NCBI RefSeq assembly: GCF_010726245.1
Contig: NZ_AP022561.1
Location: 4,526,001-4,590,000 of the forward strand
Direction: 5' to 3'
DNA from: Mycolicibacterium aichiense
GTDB lineage: Bacteria > Actinomycetota > Actinomycetes > Mycobacteriales > Mycobacteriaceae
DNA: 64,000 bases
The notes beneath the pieces were generated by a model. The model was not told the origin of the DNA. It did not search any database and worked only from the letters and a program-made list of their open reading frames with translations. A program made the position numbers and the translations under genes. Shown piece by piece: positions 49,596-59,551 of the stretch (the stretch's first letter is position 1; the number at the start of each line of letters is the position of its first letter).

Positions 49596-50840
49596 TCAGG
49601 ATCCCCCGGCCTTGAAGGCACGCCAAACATTGTGCCAGGCAGCATCATTGGCGGCGTCCAGTTCCAACAACCGGTAGCCGGTATCGAAGTACTCGGGACG
49701 CACGATTGCACTCTTCAGGTTCTCCGGGACCAGACCGTCTGCGACAAGCGAGTCCGGGTTCAGCGACACCTGCGGCGGTTGATACCCGATCTGCTTGAAG
49801 TTCTGCTTGGCCACCTCGGTCTCGAGCATGTGGTTGAGGAACAGATGCCCGAGCACCGGGTTCTTGCCGCCGCGCAGCAGGACGATCAGGTCGTTGTCCA
49901 CCAGCCCTTTGCCGTCGGACGGGAACCAGTAACGCAGGATCTCCGGACCCGTCCCTTCCGGGAGGTAGTTGACCGCGTTGACGATGTCCCCCGACCACAT
50001 CTGCGACAGTCCGAGCTGTCCTGCGGGCAGGTCGCTGTACATCGTGACCGTGACCTTCGGCGACGTCGCCTTCACCAGCTCGGTCAGCTGGTCACCGAGC
50101 TTCTTCAGATCGTCGGCCGAGGAGGTGTTGACGTCGGTGATGCCCATCTTCAGCAGCACCATCGCCATCGCGGTGTGCCAGTCGTCGATGACGGCAGTCT
50201 TGTTCTTGTAGGCCGGATCCCACAATGACTCGTAGGGGTTCTTCAATGCGCCGATGTCGGCGGGCACCTGGTCGGTGCGCCAGCCGATGCCGGTGGTGTA
50301 CACGGTGTAAGGCACGGTGAAGCGCCACTCCTGGTCGTACCAGGGGTTGGCGAAGAACGGCCAGACATTGGTGATGTTGCCGATATAGCTGTGGTTGAGC
50401 GGACGGACCAGGCCGCCGTTCACCAGCCGGCTGATCTGGTCGTAGCTCGGGAAGTAGATGTCGTAGTCGACATTGCCGCCACGGATCTTCGTGATGGCCT
50501 CATCGGTGTCGTTGAACGTCGACACCGCCACCTTGGTGGAGTACTTGTCCTCGAACGACTTGATCGCATCCGGTGCGATGTAGTCGGCGTAGCTGTACAG
50601 CTGCAGCGTGGCACCCTTTTCCGGCGCCAGCCCGTCCGCGATCGGCTTGTTGTCGTTCGGTATATCCCACTTCACCGGGTTCTGCGGTGACGCGATCTTC
50701 AAAGTGGGGGCCGAAGTTGATTGCCCCCCTTTGGAACACGCGTCAAGGAACGCCACAAGCGCGGGAGTGCCCGCGGCCAGCAAGGCGGCCCGCTGGAGGA
50801 ACTGCCGACGATTCGGGCCGGGACCGATGGGTGCTGGCAT
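49596..50840 (-). CDS. Tat-exported lipoprotein, polyamine-type ABC substrate-binding protein
   Basis: 414 residues. Tat signal RRQFLQ (11-16) followed by a hydrophobic stretch and a lipobox FLDAC (Cys35), so it should be folded and exported by Tat and then lipid-anchored. The mature domain is a cluster-D binding protein of PotD/PotF type (LQLYSYADYIAPDAIKSFE, then FPSYDQISRLV, VPYTVYTTGIGWR). ATG at 50840 has CGGAGG upstream and places the twin Arg near the N-terminus; the ATG at 50897 touches the operator and is less likely. First gene of the leftward importer-oxygenase operon. Confidence 0.92.
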   Translation of the reverse strand: MPAPIGPGPNRRQFLQRAALLAAGTPALVAFLDACSKGGQSTSAPTLKIASPQNPVKWDIPNDNKPIADGLAPEKGATLQLYSYADYIAPDAIKSFEDKYSTKVAVSTFNDTDEAITKIRGGNVDYDIYFPSYDQISRLVNGGLVRPLNHSYIGNITNVWPFFANPWYDQEWRFTVPYTVYTTGIGWRTDQVPADIGALKNPYESLWDPAYKNKTAVIDDWHTAMAMVLLKMGITDVNTSSADDLKKLGDQLTELVKATSPKVTVTMYSDLPAGQLGLSQMWSGDIVNAVNYLPEGTGPEILRYWFPSDGKGLVDNDLIVLLRGGKNPVLGHLFLNHMLETEVAKQNFKQIGYQPPQVSLNPDSLVADGLVPENLKSAIVRPEYFDTGYRLLELDAANDAAWHNVWRAFKAGGS

Positions 50841-50898
50841 CCGCGCCTCCGTGGTTCGAGTCGTCTCGAGTCTTGATAGCTCCCTGGACTCTGACATA

Positions 50899-50914
50899 GA
50901 CTGAACGCTCAGTC
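50899..50914. promoter_or_regulatory. TetR operator, site 1
   Basis: GACTGAACGCTCAGTC, an inverted repeat (GACTGA/TCAGTC) with a 4-bp centre, between the binding-protein operon and the aminotransferase gene. Identical to site 3 and 13/16 matching site 2. The preceding T makes TAGACT, a plausible -10 element on the plus strand, so binding would block transcription. Confidence 0.8.
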
Positions 50915-50975
50915 AATAGATGTCGGACGGCTTTTTCGCAGGTCCGCACGCTAATCGAGCGGAAGGTGGCCCGGA

Positions 50976-52352
50976 GTGGCTTCGCCGACAATCGAGAGCC
51001 AGGTTGAGGATGCGGTCGACAGACTGATCGCCGACGAGGAGAAGGTGTTTCTGGCGCGGCAGCCGCGCAGCACCGAAATGATCTGCCGTGCACGTGAACA
51101 CCTCGCCGGTGGGGCGACATCGAACTGGCAGATCGCCCAACCGCAGGCGGTATGGATGAGCCACGGCGCGGGCTCGAAGGTCTACGACGTCGACGGCACC
51201 GAATACGTCGACATGCACGGGGGCTACGGGGCGTCGATCGCCGGCCACGCTCACCCCGCGATCGTCGCGGCGGTCAGCGGCCAGGTGCGCCGGGGCACGC
51301 ACTTCGCCCAGCCGACCGAGGACGCGATCTGGATCGCGACAGAGCTGGCCCGCCGTTTCGATCTACCGTTGTGGCGCTTTGCCAATTCCGGCACCGAGGC
51401 CACCATGGATGCCGTGCATCTTGCCCGATCGGTCACCGGGCGAGACCTCATCATCAAGGTCGAGGGGTGCTATCACGGCCACCACGATTCGGTGCAGGTC
51501 TCGGTGCTGCCCGATGCCGACGAGGTGGGGCCGCGCGACCATCCGATCGGTGTGCCGGGCAATACCGGCATCCCGGCGGCGATCCGCGATCTGGTGGTGG
51601 TGGTCTCGTTCAACGATCCTGAGGCGGTGGCCCGGGCATTGGCCGAGCACCGCGGCCAGGTCGCCGCGATGATCTTGGAACCGGTGATGATGAACGCCGG
51701 CATCATCCCGCCCGACGACGGCTACCTGGCCGCCCTTCGCGACCTACTGCACGCCGACGGCGCCCTTTTGATCTTCGACGAGGTGAAGACCGGCTTCACC
51801 ACCGGTCCGGGTGGGGTCACCGCGGCATCGGGTGTCGTTCCCGACATCGTCTGTTTGGCAAAGGCTTTGGGTGGTGGCATTTCGGTCGCGGCAATCGGTG
51901 GCACCGCTGCGGTGATGTCGGCGATCGCCGACGGCCGGTACGAACAGGTCGGCACCTTCAACGGCAACCCGCTGGCAATGGCCGCCACCAGGGCCACCCT
52001 CTCAGAGGTGCTCACACCGGCGGCATACACCCGGATGGCGTCGCTGGCCCAGCGGCTTCGCGGCGCTCTGGAGGCGACGACCGCCCGCTACGGCTACGGT
52101 TGGCACGTGGTCAGCGTGGGAGCGAAAGGCTGTGTGACGTTCAAGCGCGAGCCGGTCCATGACTTCCGCGATTTTCTGCAGATCGACGACCGATTGGGCC
52201 ACCTGCACTGGCTCATGCAGCACAATGGCGGTGTGTTCCTACCACCCTGGGGCAAGGTGGAGCAATGGTTGTTGTCCGTTCAGCACGACGAGGCCGATGT
52301 CGACCGGTTCGCCGCGAATTTCGCCCGGCTGGCCGAGGCGGTGGCGGCCTGA
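50976..52352 (+). CDS. Class III aminotransferase, glutamate-1-semialdehyde aminomutase-like
   Basis: 458-residue PLP enzyme. LWRFANSGTEATMDAVHLAR binds PLP phosphate, LIFDEVKTGF holds the pyridine-contact Asp, and the PLP lysine is K296 in CLAKALGGG. Similar to GSA-aminomutase but in a catabolic setting, so more likely a transaminase of an amine or beta/omega-amino acid. GTG start at 50976, with CCCGGA upstream. The ATPase gene follows 4 bp later. Confidence 0.9.
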   Translation: MASPTIESQVEDAVDRLIADEEKVFLARQPRSTEMICRAREHLAGGATSNWQIAQPQAVWMSHGAGSKVYDVDGTEYVDMHGGYGASIAGHAHPAIVAAVSGQVRRGTHFAQPTEDAIWIATELARRFDLPLWRFANSGTEATMDAVHLARSVTGRDLIIKVEGCYHGHHDSVQVSVLPDADEVGPRDHPIGVPGNTGIPAAIRDLVVVVSFNDPEAVARALAEHRGQVAAMILEPVMMNAGIIPPDDGYLAALRDLLHADGALLIFDEVKTGFTTGPGGVTAASGVVPDIVCLAKALGGGISVAAIGGTAAVMSAIADGRYEQVGTFNGNPLAMAATRATLSEVLTPAAYTRMASLAQRLRGALEATTARYGYGWHVVSVGAKGCVTFKREPVHDFRDFLQIDDRLGHLHWLMQHNGGVFLPPWGKVEQWLLSVQHDEADVDRFAANFARLAEAVAA

Positions 52353-52356
52353 CCGC

Positions 52357-53520
52357 GTGCTGTCGGGACGGCCGCCGGTGACCGGCGGCGCCATCCGGCT
52401 GCATCAGCTGGCCAAGGCTTTCGACGGCGTTCCCGCCGTGACCGGTATCGACCTGGATATTCCAGCGGGACAGTTTTATTCGCTGCTCGGGGCGTCCGGG
52501 TGTGGCAAGACCACCACGCTGCGGATGATCGCCGGATTCGAGAAGCCCGACTCGGGACGTATCGAGCTCGACGGCCGCGATGTCGCGCAGGATCCGCCTC
52601 ACAAGCGACCGGTCAACACCGTCTTCCAGACCTACGCGCTGTTCCCGTTCATGTCGGTCTGGGACAACGTGGCGTTCGGGCTGCGCTACCAGAAGACCCC
52701 CAAGCAGGACGTCAAACGCCGGGTCGGTGAGGCTCTCGAGCTGGTCCGGATGCACGAGTTCGCCAAACGGCGTCCCACCCAGCTGTCCGGCGGCCAGCAG
52801 CAGCGCGTCGCCCTGGCCCGTGCATTGGTTCTGCAGCCCCGGGTGCTGCTGCTCGACGAACCGCTCGGTGCTCTGGATGCCAAGCTGCGCAGGCAACTTC
52901 AGCTCGAACTGCGAGCCGTCCAGCGCGAGGTCGAGATCACGTTCGTCTACGTGACCCACGACCAGGACGAAGCGTTGACGATGAGCGACCAGATCGCCGT
53001 CCTGGCAGAGGGTCGCGTCGAACAGGTCGGTCCTCCGCAAGAGATCTACTCCGCTCCGGCAACCACGTATGTGGCCGGATTCCTCGGCGCAGCCAATATT
53101 TTCGATGCCGAGGTGCTAGAGATCAACGACGGTGCCGCGCTGTGCTCGGCACTGGCGACGCGCCTCGGCGCCACGGTGGACACCTCGTGCCGGCCCGGGC
53201 CTGCTGCAATTGTGATCCGGCCCGAGCGCATCGCACTACAGTCCCCCGATGACCCGGTGCCCCCGGGGCACAACGCGATTCGCGGCACGGTGGCCCAGGT
53301 CGTCTACCACGGCGCATCGACCCAGGTGCACGTCGACGTCGGCGGCCCGACAGCCCTTGTCGTCGACGTCCCGAACCGATACGGTCCCGGGTCAGCGGCG
53401 TACGACGCCGGAATGCCGGTCACCTGCGTGTGTTCGACGGATGCCGTGCGGGTCCTGGCCCGCAGCGCAGCGGTCGTGATCAAGGATCCGGCGGCGGATC
53501 TGGTCGCAGGCCCGGTTTAG
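52357..53520 (+). CDS. ABC transporter ATPase, PotA type
   Basis: 387 residues. Walker A GASGCGKT (45-52), Q-loop FQTYALFP, signature [15 protein letters not shown], Walker [13 protein letters not shown] and H-loop VTHDQDEA, then a C-terminal TOBE domain (from about 290) as in PotA. It completes the importer encoded on the opposite strand. GTG at 52357 or 52378. Its 3' end overlaps the TetR gene by 4 bp, tail to tail. Confidence 0.93.
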   Translation: MLSGRPPVTGGAIRLHQLAKAFDGVPAVTGIDLDIPAGQFYSLLGASGCGKTTTLRMIAGFEKPDSGRIELDGRDVAQDPPHKRPVNTVFQTYALFPFMSVWDNVAFGLRYQKTPKQDVKRRVGEALELVRMHEFAKRRPTQLSGGQQQRVALARALVLQPRVLLLDEPLGALDAKLRRQLQLELRAVQREVEITFVYVTHDQDEALTMSDQIAVLAEGRVEQVGPPQEIYSAPATTYVAGFLGAANIFDAEVLEINDGAALCSALATRLGATVDTSCRPGPAAIVIRPERIALQSPDDPVPPGHNAIRGTVAQVVYHGASTQVHVDVGGPTALVVDVPNRYGPGSAAYDAGMPVTCVCSTDAVRVLARSAAVVIKDPAADLVAGPV

Positions 53521-54170
53521 CGCGAGCGCCGGCCCTTACCGGCCGCCACCAGCGTGCGCTTCTCGCGGGGCAGGTCCAACTCCCGCTCGGCGAACCGCAT
53601 CGCGATCTCGTAGGCCAACTTGGAATCGACTTCCGGATCCTCGAGTGCCACCTGGATCGACAGGCCGTCCAGCAAAGCCGAGAACTCCAGGGCGAACATC
53701 TTCGCGTCCACGTCTGACTTCAGGTCCGCCGACTCCACGGTGTCGACGATCATCCGGCGCCAGCGCGCGTCGAGCTCCACCCGGCCCGCTTTGACTTCGT
53801 CGTGCCGAAACGCCTGCGCCCACAGATCGAACCACAGACCCCACGCGCCGGGGATCTCGTTCTCCGCCTCGGGAACACACGTCCACTGGATCAGCAGAGA
53901 CAACCGTTCGCGAACCGACGGCACCTCGGAGAGCATCCGCTCGGCCGCCTCATAGAAGGATTCCTCGGAGTGGCGCAGCGCGTCGACCAGCAGCCGGTCC
54001 CGGGTGCCGAAGTAGTAGATGACCAACGCCGAGCTGACCCCGGCCCGTTTGGCCACATCAGAGATCCTGGTCTCGGAGAAGCCGCGTTCGCAGATGAGCT
54101 CCGCTGCGGCGCGCAACATCTGGATGCGCCTCGCCTCATTGTTCTCGGTCGCGGGTGCGGGATCTGCCAT
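53517..54170 (-). CDS. TetR family regulator, probable repressor of this cluster
   Basis: 217 residues. N-terminal helix-turn-helix (CERGFSETRISDVAKRAGVS and YYFGTRDRLLVDAL, about 28-65). The C-terminal ligand domain has a BetI-like look (WTCVPEAENEIPGAWGLWFDLW), which would suit a choline- or amine-like effector. It is transcribed away from the PYROXD2-like gene, and operator site 2 lies between them, so it probably represses itself as well as the three divergent units. Confidence 0.9.
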   Translation of the reverse strand: MADPAPATENNEARRIQMLRAAAELICERGFSETRISDVAKRAGVSSALVIYYFGTRDRLLVDALRHSEESFYEAAERMLSEVPSVRERLSLLIQWTCVPEAENEIPGAWGLWFDLWAQAFRHDEVKAGRVELDARWRRMIVDTVESADLKSDVDAKMFALEFSALLDGLSIQVALEDPEVDSKLAYEIAMRFAERELDLPREKRTLVAAGKGRRSR

Positions 54171-54232
54171 CTCGTCGTACTCCCCTCAGCGGCTCCGGTG
54201 CCGACTCTTGTTGAAAGCCTAACACTCGATTA

Positions 54233-54248
54233 GATTGAACAGTCAGTC
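54233..54248. promoter_or_regulatory. TetR operator, site 2
   Basis: GATTGAACAGTCAGTC, between the TetR gene and the FAD oxidoreductase gene. It matches sites 1 and 3 at 13 of 16 positions (differences at 3, 9 and 10), and the flanks TA- and -AA are also shared. Preceded by a TAGATT -10-like hexamer. Confidence 0.75.
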
Positions 54249-54286
54249 AAAGCCTGCCCCGGACGGGCGGACGGAAGTGGAGCGTC

Positions 54287-55909
54287 ATGTCGAACACCTA
54301 CGACGCCATCGTCATCGGCGGCGGTCACAACGGGCTGGTTTCGGCGGCCTACCTCGCGCGCTCGGGCGCCAACACCGTCGTGCTGGAATCGCGCGCTTCG
54401 CTCGGCGGCGCGGCCACCACCGAGGCGCCGTGGGAGGACGCGCCACATCTGCGCGTCACCAGACTGTCCTATGTGATGAGCCTGATGCCACCGACGATCG
54501 TGCGGGATCTGAGCTTGGAACGGCACGGCTACAAGGTGCACCCGATGGGCCCGTACTACCAGGCGTTTCCAGAAGGCGGGTCACTGACCATCTACGAGGA
54601 CGACCCGGCCCGCACCTACGAGCAGCTGGCCAAGTTCTCCAAGAAGGACGCCGACACCTGGCCGAAGTGGAACGCGTGGCTCGAAGGTATCGCCGACGTC
54701 ATGGGGCCACTGCTGACCCAGGTGCCACCCAACATCGGATCGCACAAGCCGTCGGATCTGTTCGAGCTCGCGAAACTCGGCTGGAGTCAACGCGGCATGA
54801 CGACCCGGATGATGGGAGATGTCACCCGACTGCTCACCATGAGCATCGCCGATCTGCTCGACGACTGGTTCGAATCACCGCAAATCAAAGGCGCTCTGGC
54901 CGTCAACGGTGTGATCGGCACCTGGGCCGGACCGTATGAGCCCGGCACCGCCTATGTGATGGCGCACCACTCCATCGGCGACGTCGGCGACGGCCAGCTC
55001 GGCAGCTGGGGCTACCCGGAGGGCGGCATGGGTGCGGTCTCGGAGGCAATCGCCCGGTCGGCCAGGAGCTTCGGCGCAGAGATCCGCACCAAGGCCAGGG
55101 TCTCCCGAATGCTGGTGCGGGGCGGCCGAATCGAGGGCGTCGTGCTCGACAACGGCGACGAGCTGCGCGCACCCCTGGTCGTCACCACGTTGCACCCGAA
55201 AACGGCGTTCCTGGACCAGATTCCGCGCACCGAGCTGCCTGCCGAGTTTGTCGCCGATATCGAACACTTCAAGACCAGAAGTGGCGTGGTGAAGATCAAC
55301 CTGGCCTTGGCTGAGCTGCCGAACTTCACCGCCGATCCCAGCGACGGGCAGGCCGAGCACCACACCGGATCGGTTGAGATGGCGCCCACGATGGAGTACA
55401 TCGAGGCGGCATTCCAGGACGCTCGCGTCGGCAAGCCCGCGCTGATGCCCTTCAGCGACGGCGTCATTCCCACGACTCTGGACAAGACACTCAATCCCGA
55501 TGGCACGCACATCATGTCGCTGTTCACCCAGTGGGTGCCCGCGGACTGGGCGAACGAACCGCACACCGCGGAGCTGGATGCCTACACCGATCGCCTGATC
55601 GACCTGTACGACCAGGTGGCACCGGGCTTCAAGTCCTCGATCCTGCATCGCGACATCGTCGGGCCGCATGAGATGGAACAGGAGTACGGCCTCATCGGTG
55701 GCAACATCTTCCACGGTGAGTTGTCCCTGGAGCAGTTGTTCCACATGCGACCCGCACCGGGCTACGCCGACTACCGCACGCCGATCGCCGGGCTGTACAA
55801 CGGCAGCTCCGGCACCCACGCGGGCGGCGGAGTGTGCGGTATCCCCGGCTGGCAGGCGGCGCGAGCCGCACTGGCGGACACGAAGAAGAAGCGCTTCCGC
55901 AGGCGATGA
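54287..55909 (+). CDS. FAD-dependent oxidoreductase, PYROXD2/phytoene dehydrogenase-like
   Basis: 540 residues. Dinucleotide motif IVIGGGHNGLVSAAYLAR (6-23) and VLESRASLGGAATTEA, the FAD-binding signature of the phytoene desaturase/PYROXD2 branch; the C-terminal GLYNGSSGTHAGGGVCGIPG segment closes the FAD site. PYROXD2 proteins are poorly characterised; carotenoid genes are absent here, so carotenoid desaturation is unlikely. The acyl-CoA synthetase gene overlaps its stop by 4 bp. Confidence 0.88.
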   Translation: MSNTYDAIVIGGGHNGLVSAAYLARSGANTVVLESRASLGGAATTEAPWEDAPHLRVTRLSYVMSLMPPTIVRDLSLERHGYKVHPMGPYYQAFPEGGSLTIYEDDPARTYEQLAKFSKKDADTWPKWNAWLEGIADVMGPLLTQVPPNIGSHKPSDLFELAKLGWSQRGMTTRMMGDVTRLLTMSIADLLDDWFESPQIKGALAVNGVIGTWAGPYEPGTAYVMAHHSIGDVGDGQLGSWGYPEGGMGAVSEAIARSARSFGAEIRTKARVSRMLVRGGRIEGVVLDNGDELRAPLVVTTLHPKTAFLDQIPRTELPAEFVADIEHFKTRSGVVKINLALAELPNFTADPSDGQAEHHTGSVEMAPTMEYIEAAFQDARVGKPALMPFSDGVIPTTLDKTLNPDGTHIMSLFTQWVPADWANEPHTAELDAYTDRLIDLYDQVAPGFKSSILHRDIVGPHEMEQEYGLIGGNIFHGELSLEQLFHMRPAPGYADYRTPIAGLYNGSSGTHAGGGVCGIPGWQAARAALADTKKKRFRRR

Positions 55910-57963
55910 GCGACAGCCGGCGGGGCTGCGTCGCCACCATGCTGGAGGCCCGCTCGGTGGCGCTCGTCGGGGCCTCGGCGAAACCGGGCAGCTTCGGGGA
56001 GCGGATGATCATCGAAGCTCGCCGCAGTTCGGCGCGAATGCATTTGGTCAATCCTCGCTATGAGCGCATCGATGGTGTCACCTGCGCCCCGTCGCTGGCC
56101 GCGCTCGACGAGCCAGTGGACCTGGTGCTGCTCGGAGTACCCGACACCGCGCTGCTGGCAGAGTTGAACAATGCGGCCGCAGTGGGCGTGAAGTCGGCGG
56201 TCATCTTCGGCTCCGCCCACGGTGCACCGCTGCGCAGGGCCGTAGCACAGGCCGCCACCGACGCCGGGATGGCAGTGTGCGGCGCGGGGTGCATGGGCTT
56301 TGTCAACAATGTCACCGGCCTGCGCGCGCTCGGCTATCTGGAAACGGATCCTCTTCCGTCGGGCGGTGTTTCGCTGGTCACCCACTCAGGCTCGGCGTTC
56401 TCCACCATCCTGCGGGCGTCGCGCGGCTTCGGGTTCCGCGTGGCGATCTCCTCAGGCCAAGAACTGGTCACCGACACCGCCGACTACCTGGACTACATCG
56501 TCGAGGACCCGGGCACGACGATGATCGCCCTGCTGCTGGAGACCCCGCGGTCGGTGGGACGGCTGCGAGCCGGGCTGCGCCGTGCGGCACAGCGCGACAT
56601 CCCCGTGGTGATCCTGCCGGTCGGCCATTCCCCGCGCGGGCGCGCGATGGTCGCTGCCCACTCTGGTGCGCTGGCCGGCGACGCGGCCGGTTGGCAGGCA
56701 TTCTGCGCCGACACCGGCGCGATCCGGGTCACCGACATGGCCGAGTTCGTGGACACCATCGAACTTTTCGAGGCCGGCCGTCGACGACGCCCCGGCTCGC
56801 GCGGCATCGCCACGGTGCACGATTCCGGGGCCGAACGTGCACTGTGCGCCGACTTGGCACATGAGTTGGCGGTGGATTTCGCCGAACTCGCCACCCCGAC
56901 GTTACGCACACTCGCAGAACTGCTCGACGACGGGTTGTCCCCCGGTAACCCCCTTGACGTGTGGGGTACCGGCGCCGATACCCGCGCGTTGTTCAGCGGT
57001 TGTCTGCGGGCACTGGTCGATGATCCAGGCGTGGCGGTGACCGCATTGGCCGTCGACCTGGTCACCGAGTTCGACGACGACACCGCCTACCCCGATGCGA
57101 TGCTCGACGTCGCCGCCGGCACCCATGCCCCGCTTGCGGTGCTGGCCTCGGTACCGTCGGCGGTGGACGGCGCTACAGCAGCGGGTCTGCGGCACAACGG
57201 CATTCCGGTCCTCGAAGGCGCCCGCAGCGGCATCGCGGCCCTTGGCCACCTGGCCCGCTGGCCGCTGCCGGTCTCGACGGCACTCCCCCACATCGACGCC
57301 CAGCGGGCACAGCGCTGGACGGCCGAACTGACCGCGGCCGAGTGGAACGCGCCGGCCGCCTTCCGGCTGATGGCCGACTACGGCATTCCGGTCACCCGTT
57401 CATATTCCGCACACACCGTCGCGGAGGTGCTCGCCGCCGCGGATGCCGTCGGCTACCCGGTGGTGCTGAAAACACTCGGCGCCGCGCACAAGAGCGATGT
57501 CGGCGGAGTCGTGCTCGGCATCGGTGACCGCGAATCGCTCGGGGTGGCTTACGAAGAGATGGCCGAGCGGTTGGGATCCGACGTCAGCGTCGACGCGATG
57601 GCCCCTGCGGGTGTCGAGATTTCGCTCGGTGTGGTGCGCGACGACAACTTCGGCCCGATGATCGTGGTCGCCGCCGGCGGCACGCTGGTCGAGCTGCTGG
57701 CGGACCGCGCGGTCGCCTGTCCGCCGATCAGTCGGGACACTGCCCGCGAGCTGGTTCAGTCATTGCGCAGCGCGCCGTTGTTGATGGGCTGGCGAGGCGC
57801 ACCCGCGGCCGACGTCGACGCCCTTGCGGACGCTATCGTCGGATTCTCGCAGCTGGCAATCGAACTCGGTGAGCACCTCGATGCCGTCGAAGCCAACCCG
57901 GTGATCGTGTCTGCGACCGGTGTGGTGGCCGTCGACGCGCTCGTCATCCCGCGCGCTCGGTGA
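55906..57963 (+). CDS. Fused NDP-forming acyl-CoA synthetase
   Basis: 685 residues with alpha and beta subunits fused. CoA-binding Rossmann domain (about 10-130, SVALVGASAKPGSFGE), succinyl-CoA-ligase-like domains (about 140-440, VTHSGSAFSTI) and a C-terminal ATP-grasp domain (about 465-685, YPVVLKTLGAAHKSDVGGV). Family members make or use acyl-CoA with ADP/ATP and often activate short-chain acids. Translationally coupled to the FAD oxidoreductase (ATGA). Expected to activate an acid made in this pathway. Confidence 0.9.
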   Translation: MSDSRRGCVATMLEARSVALVGASAKPGSFGERMIIEARRSSARMHLVNPRYERIDGVTCAPSLAALDEPVDLVLLGVPDTALLAELNNAAAVGVKSAVIFGSAHGAPLRRAVAQAATDAGMAVCGAGCMGFVNNVTGLRALGYLETDPLPSGGVSLVTHSGSAFSTILRASRGFGFRVAISSGQELVTDTADYLDYIVEDPGTTMIALLLETPRSVGRLRAGLRRAAQRDIPVVILPVGHSPRGRAMVAAHSGALAGDAAGWQAFCADTGAIRVTDMAEFVDTIELFEAGRRRRPGSRGIATVHDSGAERALCADLAHELAVDFAELATPTLRTLAELLDDGLSPGNPLDVWGTGADTRALFSGCLRALVDDPGVAVTALAVDLVTEFDDDTAYPDAMLDVAAGTHAPLAVLASVPSAVDGATAAGLRHNGIPVLEGARSGIAALGHLARWPLPVSTALPHIDAQRAQRWTAELTAAEWNAPAAFRLMADYGIPVTRSYSAHTVAEVLAAADAVGYPVVLKTLGAAHKSDVGGVVLGIGDRESLGVAYEEMAERLGSDVSVDAMAPAGVEISLGVVRDDNFGPMIVVAAGGTLVELLADRAVACPPISRDTARELVQSLRSAPLLMGWRGAPAADVDALADAIVGFSQLAIELGEHLDAVEANPVIVSATGVVAVDALVIPRAR

Positions 57964-57968
57964 TCGAA

Positions 57969-58316
57969 TCAGAACATCGCGTAAGCCTTGCGCAGCGTCT
58001 CGTGGATCACCCATGTGCCGGTCCAGCCGACCGGGAAGACCGCGAGATCGCCGGCGCCGACGTCGCTGGGCTCGCCACCGTCGGGGGTGACGGTCATCCG
58101 TCCGGACACCACGTAGATCATCTCGTTGACCTCGAGCGTCCAGTGCGACGGACCGGGGGCGCACTGCCAGATGCCTGCCGACTTGTCGCCATCGACCCAC
58201 ACCTCCACACCGTGCGTCGCCATCGGGTCGCCGGTGGCCTCCTCCAGCGGGCCCCAATCCTCGAGTTCGGCGTCGGCCGCCTGGGCCAGGACAGTGGTCA
58301 GCACAGCAGCGGTCAT
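57969..58316 (-). CDS. Cupin-domain protein
   Basis: 115-residue single cupin of the DUF861/EutQ-like type: GIWQCAPGPSHWTLEVNEMI and YVVSGRMTVTPDGGEP, then FPVGWTGTWVIHETLRKAY. Such small cupins often accompany FAD amine oxidases; some are lyases or isomerases. ATG at 58316. It lies 19 bp downstream of the DAAO-family gene and is in its operon; 5 bp from the convergent synthetase gene. Confidence 0.85.
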   Translation of the reverse strand: MTAAVLTTVLAQAADAELEDWGPLEEATGDPMATHGVEVWVDGDKSAGIWQCAPGPSHWTLEVNEMIYVVSGRMTVTPDGGEPSDVGAGDLAVFPVGWTGTWVIHETLRKAYAMF

Positions 58317-58335
58317 GGGAGAAAGCCCTTTCGTG

Positions 58336-59532
58336 TCAGGCGTGTTCGGGAAACGGCAGGGAGATCGGTTCAGGCTCGAGCCGGCTGTTGCCGTCGGCAT
58401 CGAAGCGGTCCAAACCGAGGTCGGTCAGATCCAGCCAGTCACACCCACCCGTGAGCGTGAGGTCCGCGGCTGCCTCCGCGACCGCCGGACCCCACATCAT
58501 GCCGTGCCCGGCCGGGCTGGCCACCACGGTGCCGTCCACCGCACCATCGTCGGCCAGCAGCGGACCCAGTATCGGCAGATGATCTCCGGTGTAGTCGATC
58601 GTCGCCGCCCATACGCGCCGCAGCCCCAGTCCGCGCACCGCGGGAAACAGCGACTCGATGCGTGCCAGCGCCTTCTGGTAGTAGCTCCAGTCGAACTCGG
58701 TTGCCTCGCCGGGACGTTCGGCCGGGTTGCTCATCCCCCATAGCACGCCGCCGAATTCGCCAGGACGCCAGTAGATTCCCTCGCTGACGTCGAACACCAT
58801 AGGCAGTTCGTCGATGTCGGCGTCACGCAGCGGTTCGGTGACCACGACCTGGTGCCGGGTACCCCCCGCCGGGATGCGCCCGCCCGCCGTAGCGCCGACC
58901 TCACCGAGCATCGGACCACCGGTGAGCACCACGCGGCCGGTGTCGACCGGACCCGCTGTTGTGTCGACGCCGACCACTCGGCCCTTGGCAACCCGCAGAC
59001 CGGTGAAGGCGCAGTGTTCCCGGACATCCACTCGGTGTGCGGTCAGCGCGGCGGCGTAGGCCAGGACGTTGCGTGGCGCGTTGATGTATCCGTCGCCGGG
59101 TGCGTATGAGCCGCCTGCAGTCACCCCGGGCGTCAAACCCGTGTGCCGGTCGTCGATATCGGAACTGGACAGCCATTCCACGGCGAGTCCGAGTCGGCGC
59201 TGCAACGCAATCCGATCGTGGGCCTGTTGCACTTCGGCATCGGTGAAGCACGGCATCAGATAGCCCTGCGCCACGAAGCCGCAGTCCAACGGATAGCGGT
59301 CCCCGCTGGTGGAGTAGAACTCCTGGCTGCGCAGCCCCAGCCGGATCGCGGTCTCGGTGCCGCCTTGTGCGCGCACCATTCCGGCGGCGCGGCTGCTGGC
59401 CCCGTCACCGAGTGTCTGCGCCTCCAGGAGCACGACCCGGCCTGCGCCGCGTTCGGCCAATTGCACGGCCGTCCACGCCCCGACTGTTCCACCACCGACG
59501 ACCACGACGTCCGCACTGCGACTGCTGGCCAT
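58336..59532 (-). CDS. FAD-dependent oxidoreductase, DAAO/sarcosine oxidase-like
   Basis: 398 residues of the D-amino-acid/sarcosine/dimethylglycine oxidase fold. DVVVVGGGTVGAWTAVQLAE (about 8-27) binds FAD, DGASSRAAGMVR is the usual flavin-contact segment, and DHLPILGPL with SPAGHGMMWGPA form the C-terminal FAD site. Probably oxidises a secondary or tertiary amine or N-methyl group. Operator site 3 lies 19 bp before its start. Confidence 0.9.
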   Translation of the reverse strand: MASSRSADVVVVGGGTVGAWTAVQLAERGAGRVVLLEAQTLGDGASSRAAGMVRAQGGTETAIRLGLRSQEFYSTSGDRYPLDCGFVAQGYLMPCFTDAEVQQAHDRIALQRRLGLAVEWLSSSDIDDRHTGLTPGVTAGGSYAPGDGYINAPRNVLAYAAALTAHRVDVREHCAFTGLRVAKGRVVGVDTTAGPVDTGRVVLTGGPMLGEVGATAGGRIPAGGTRHQVVVTEPLRDADIDELPMVFDVSEGIYWRPGEFGGVLWGMSNPAERPGEATEFDWSYYQKALARIESLFPAVRGLGLRRVWAATIDYTGDHLPILGPLLADDGAVDGTVVASPAGHGMMWGPAVAEAAADLTLTGGCDWLDLTDLGLDRFDADGNSRLEPEPISLPFPEHA

Positions 59533-59551
59533 ACCTCAAGACCGTGGCATA

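Noticed and set aside
54287..55909. Carotenoid phytoene desaturase
   Set aside because: The FAD-binding signature fits that broad family, but no crtB/crtE or other carotenoid gene is near and the operon is with an acyl-CoA synthetase; a PYROXD2-type oxidoreductase fits better.
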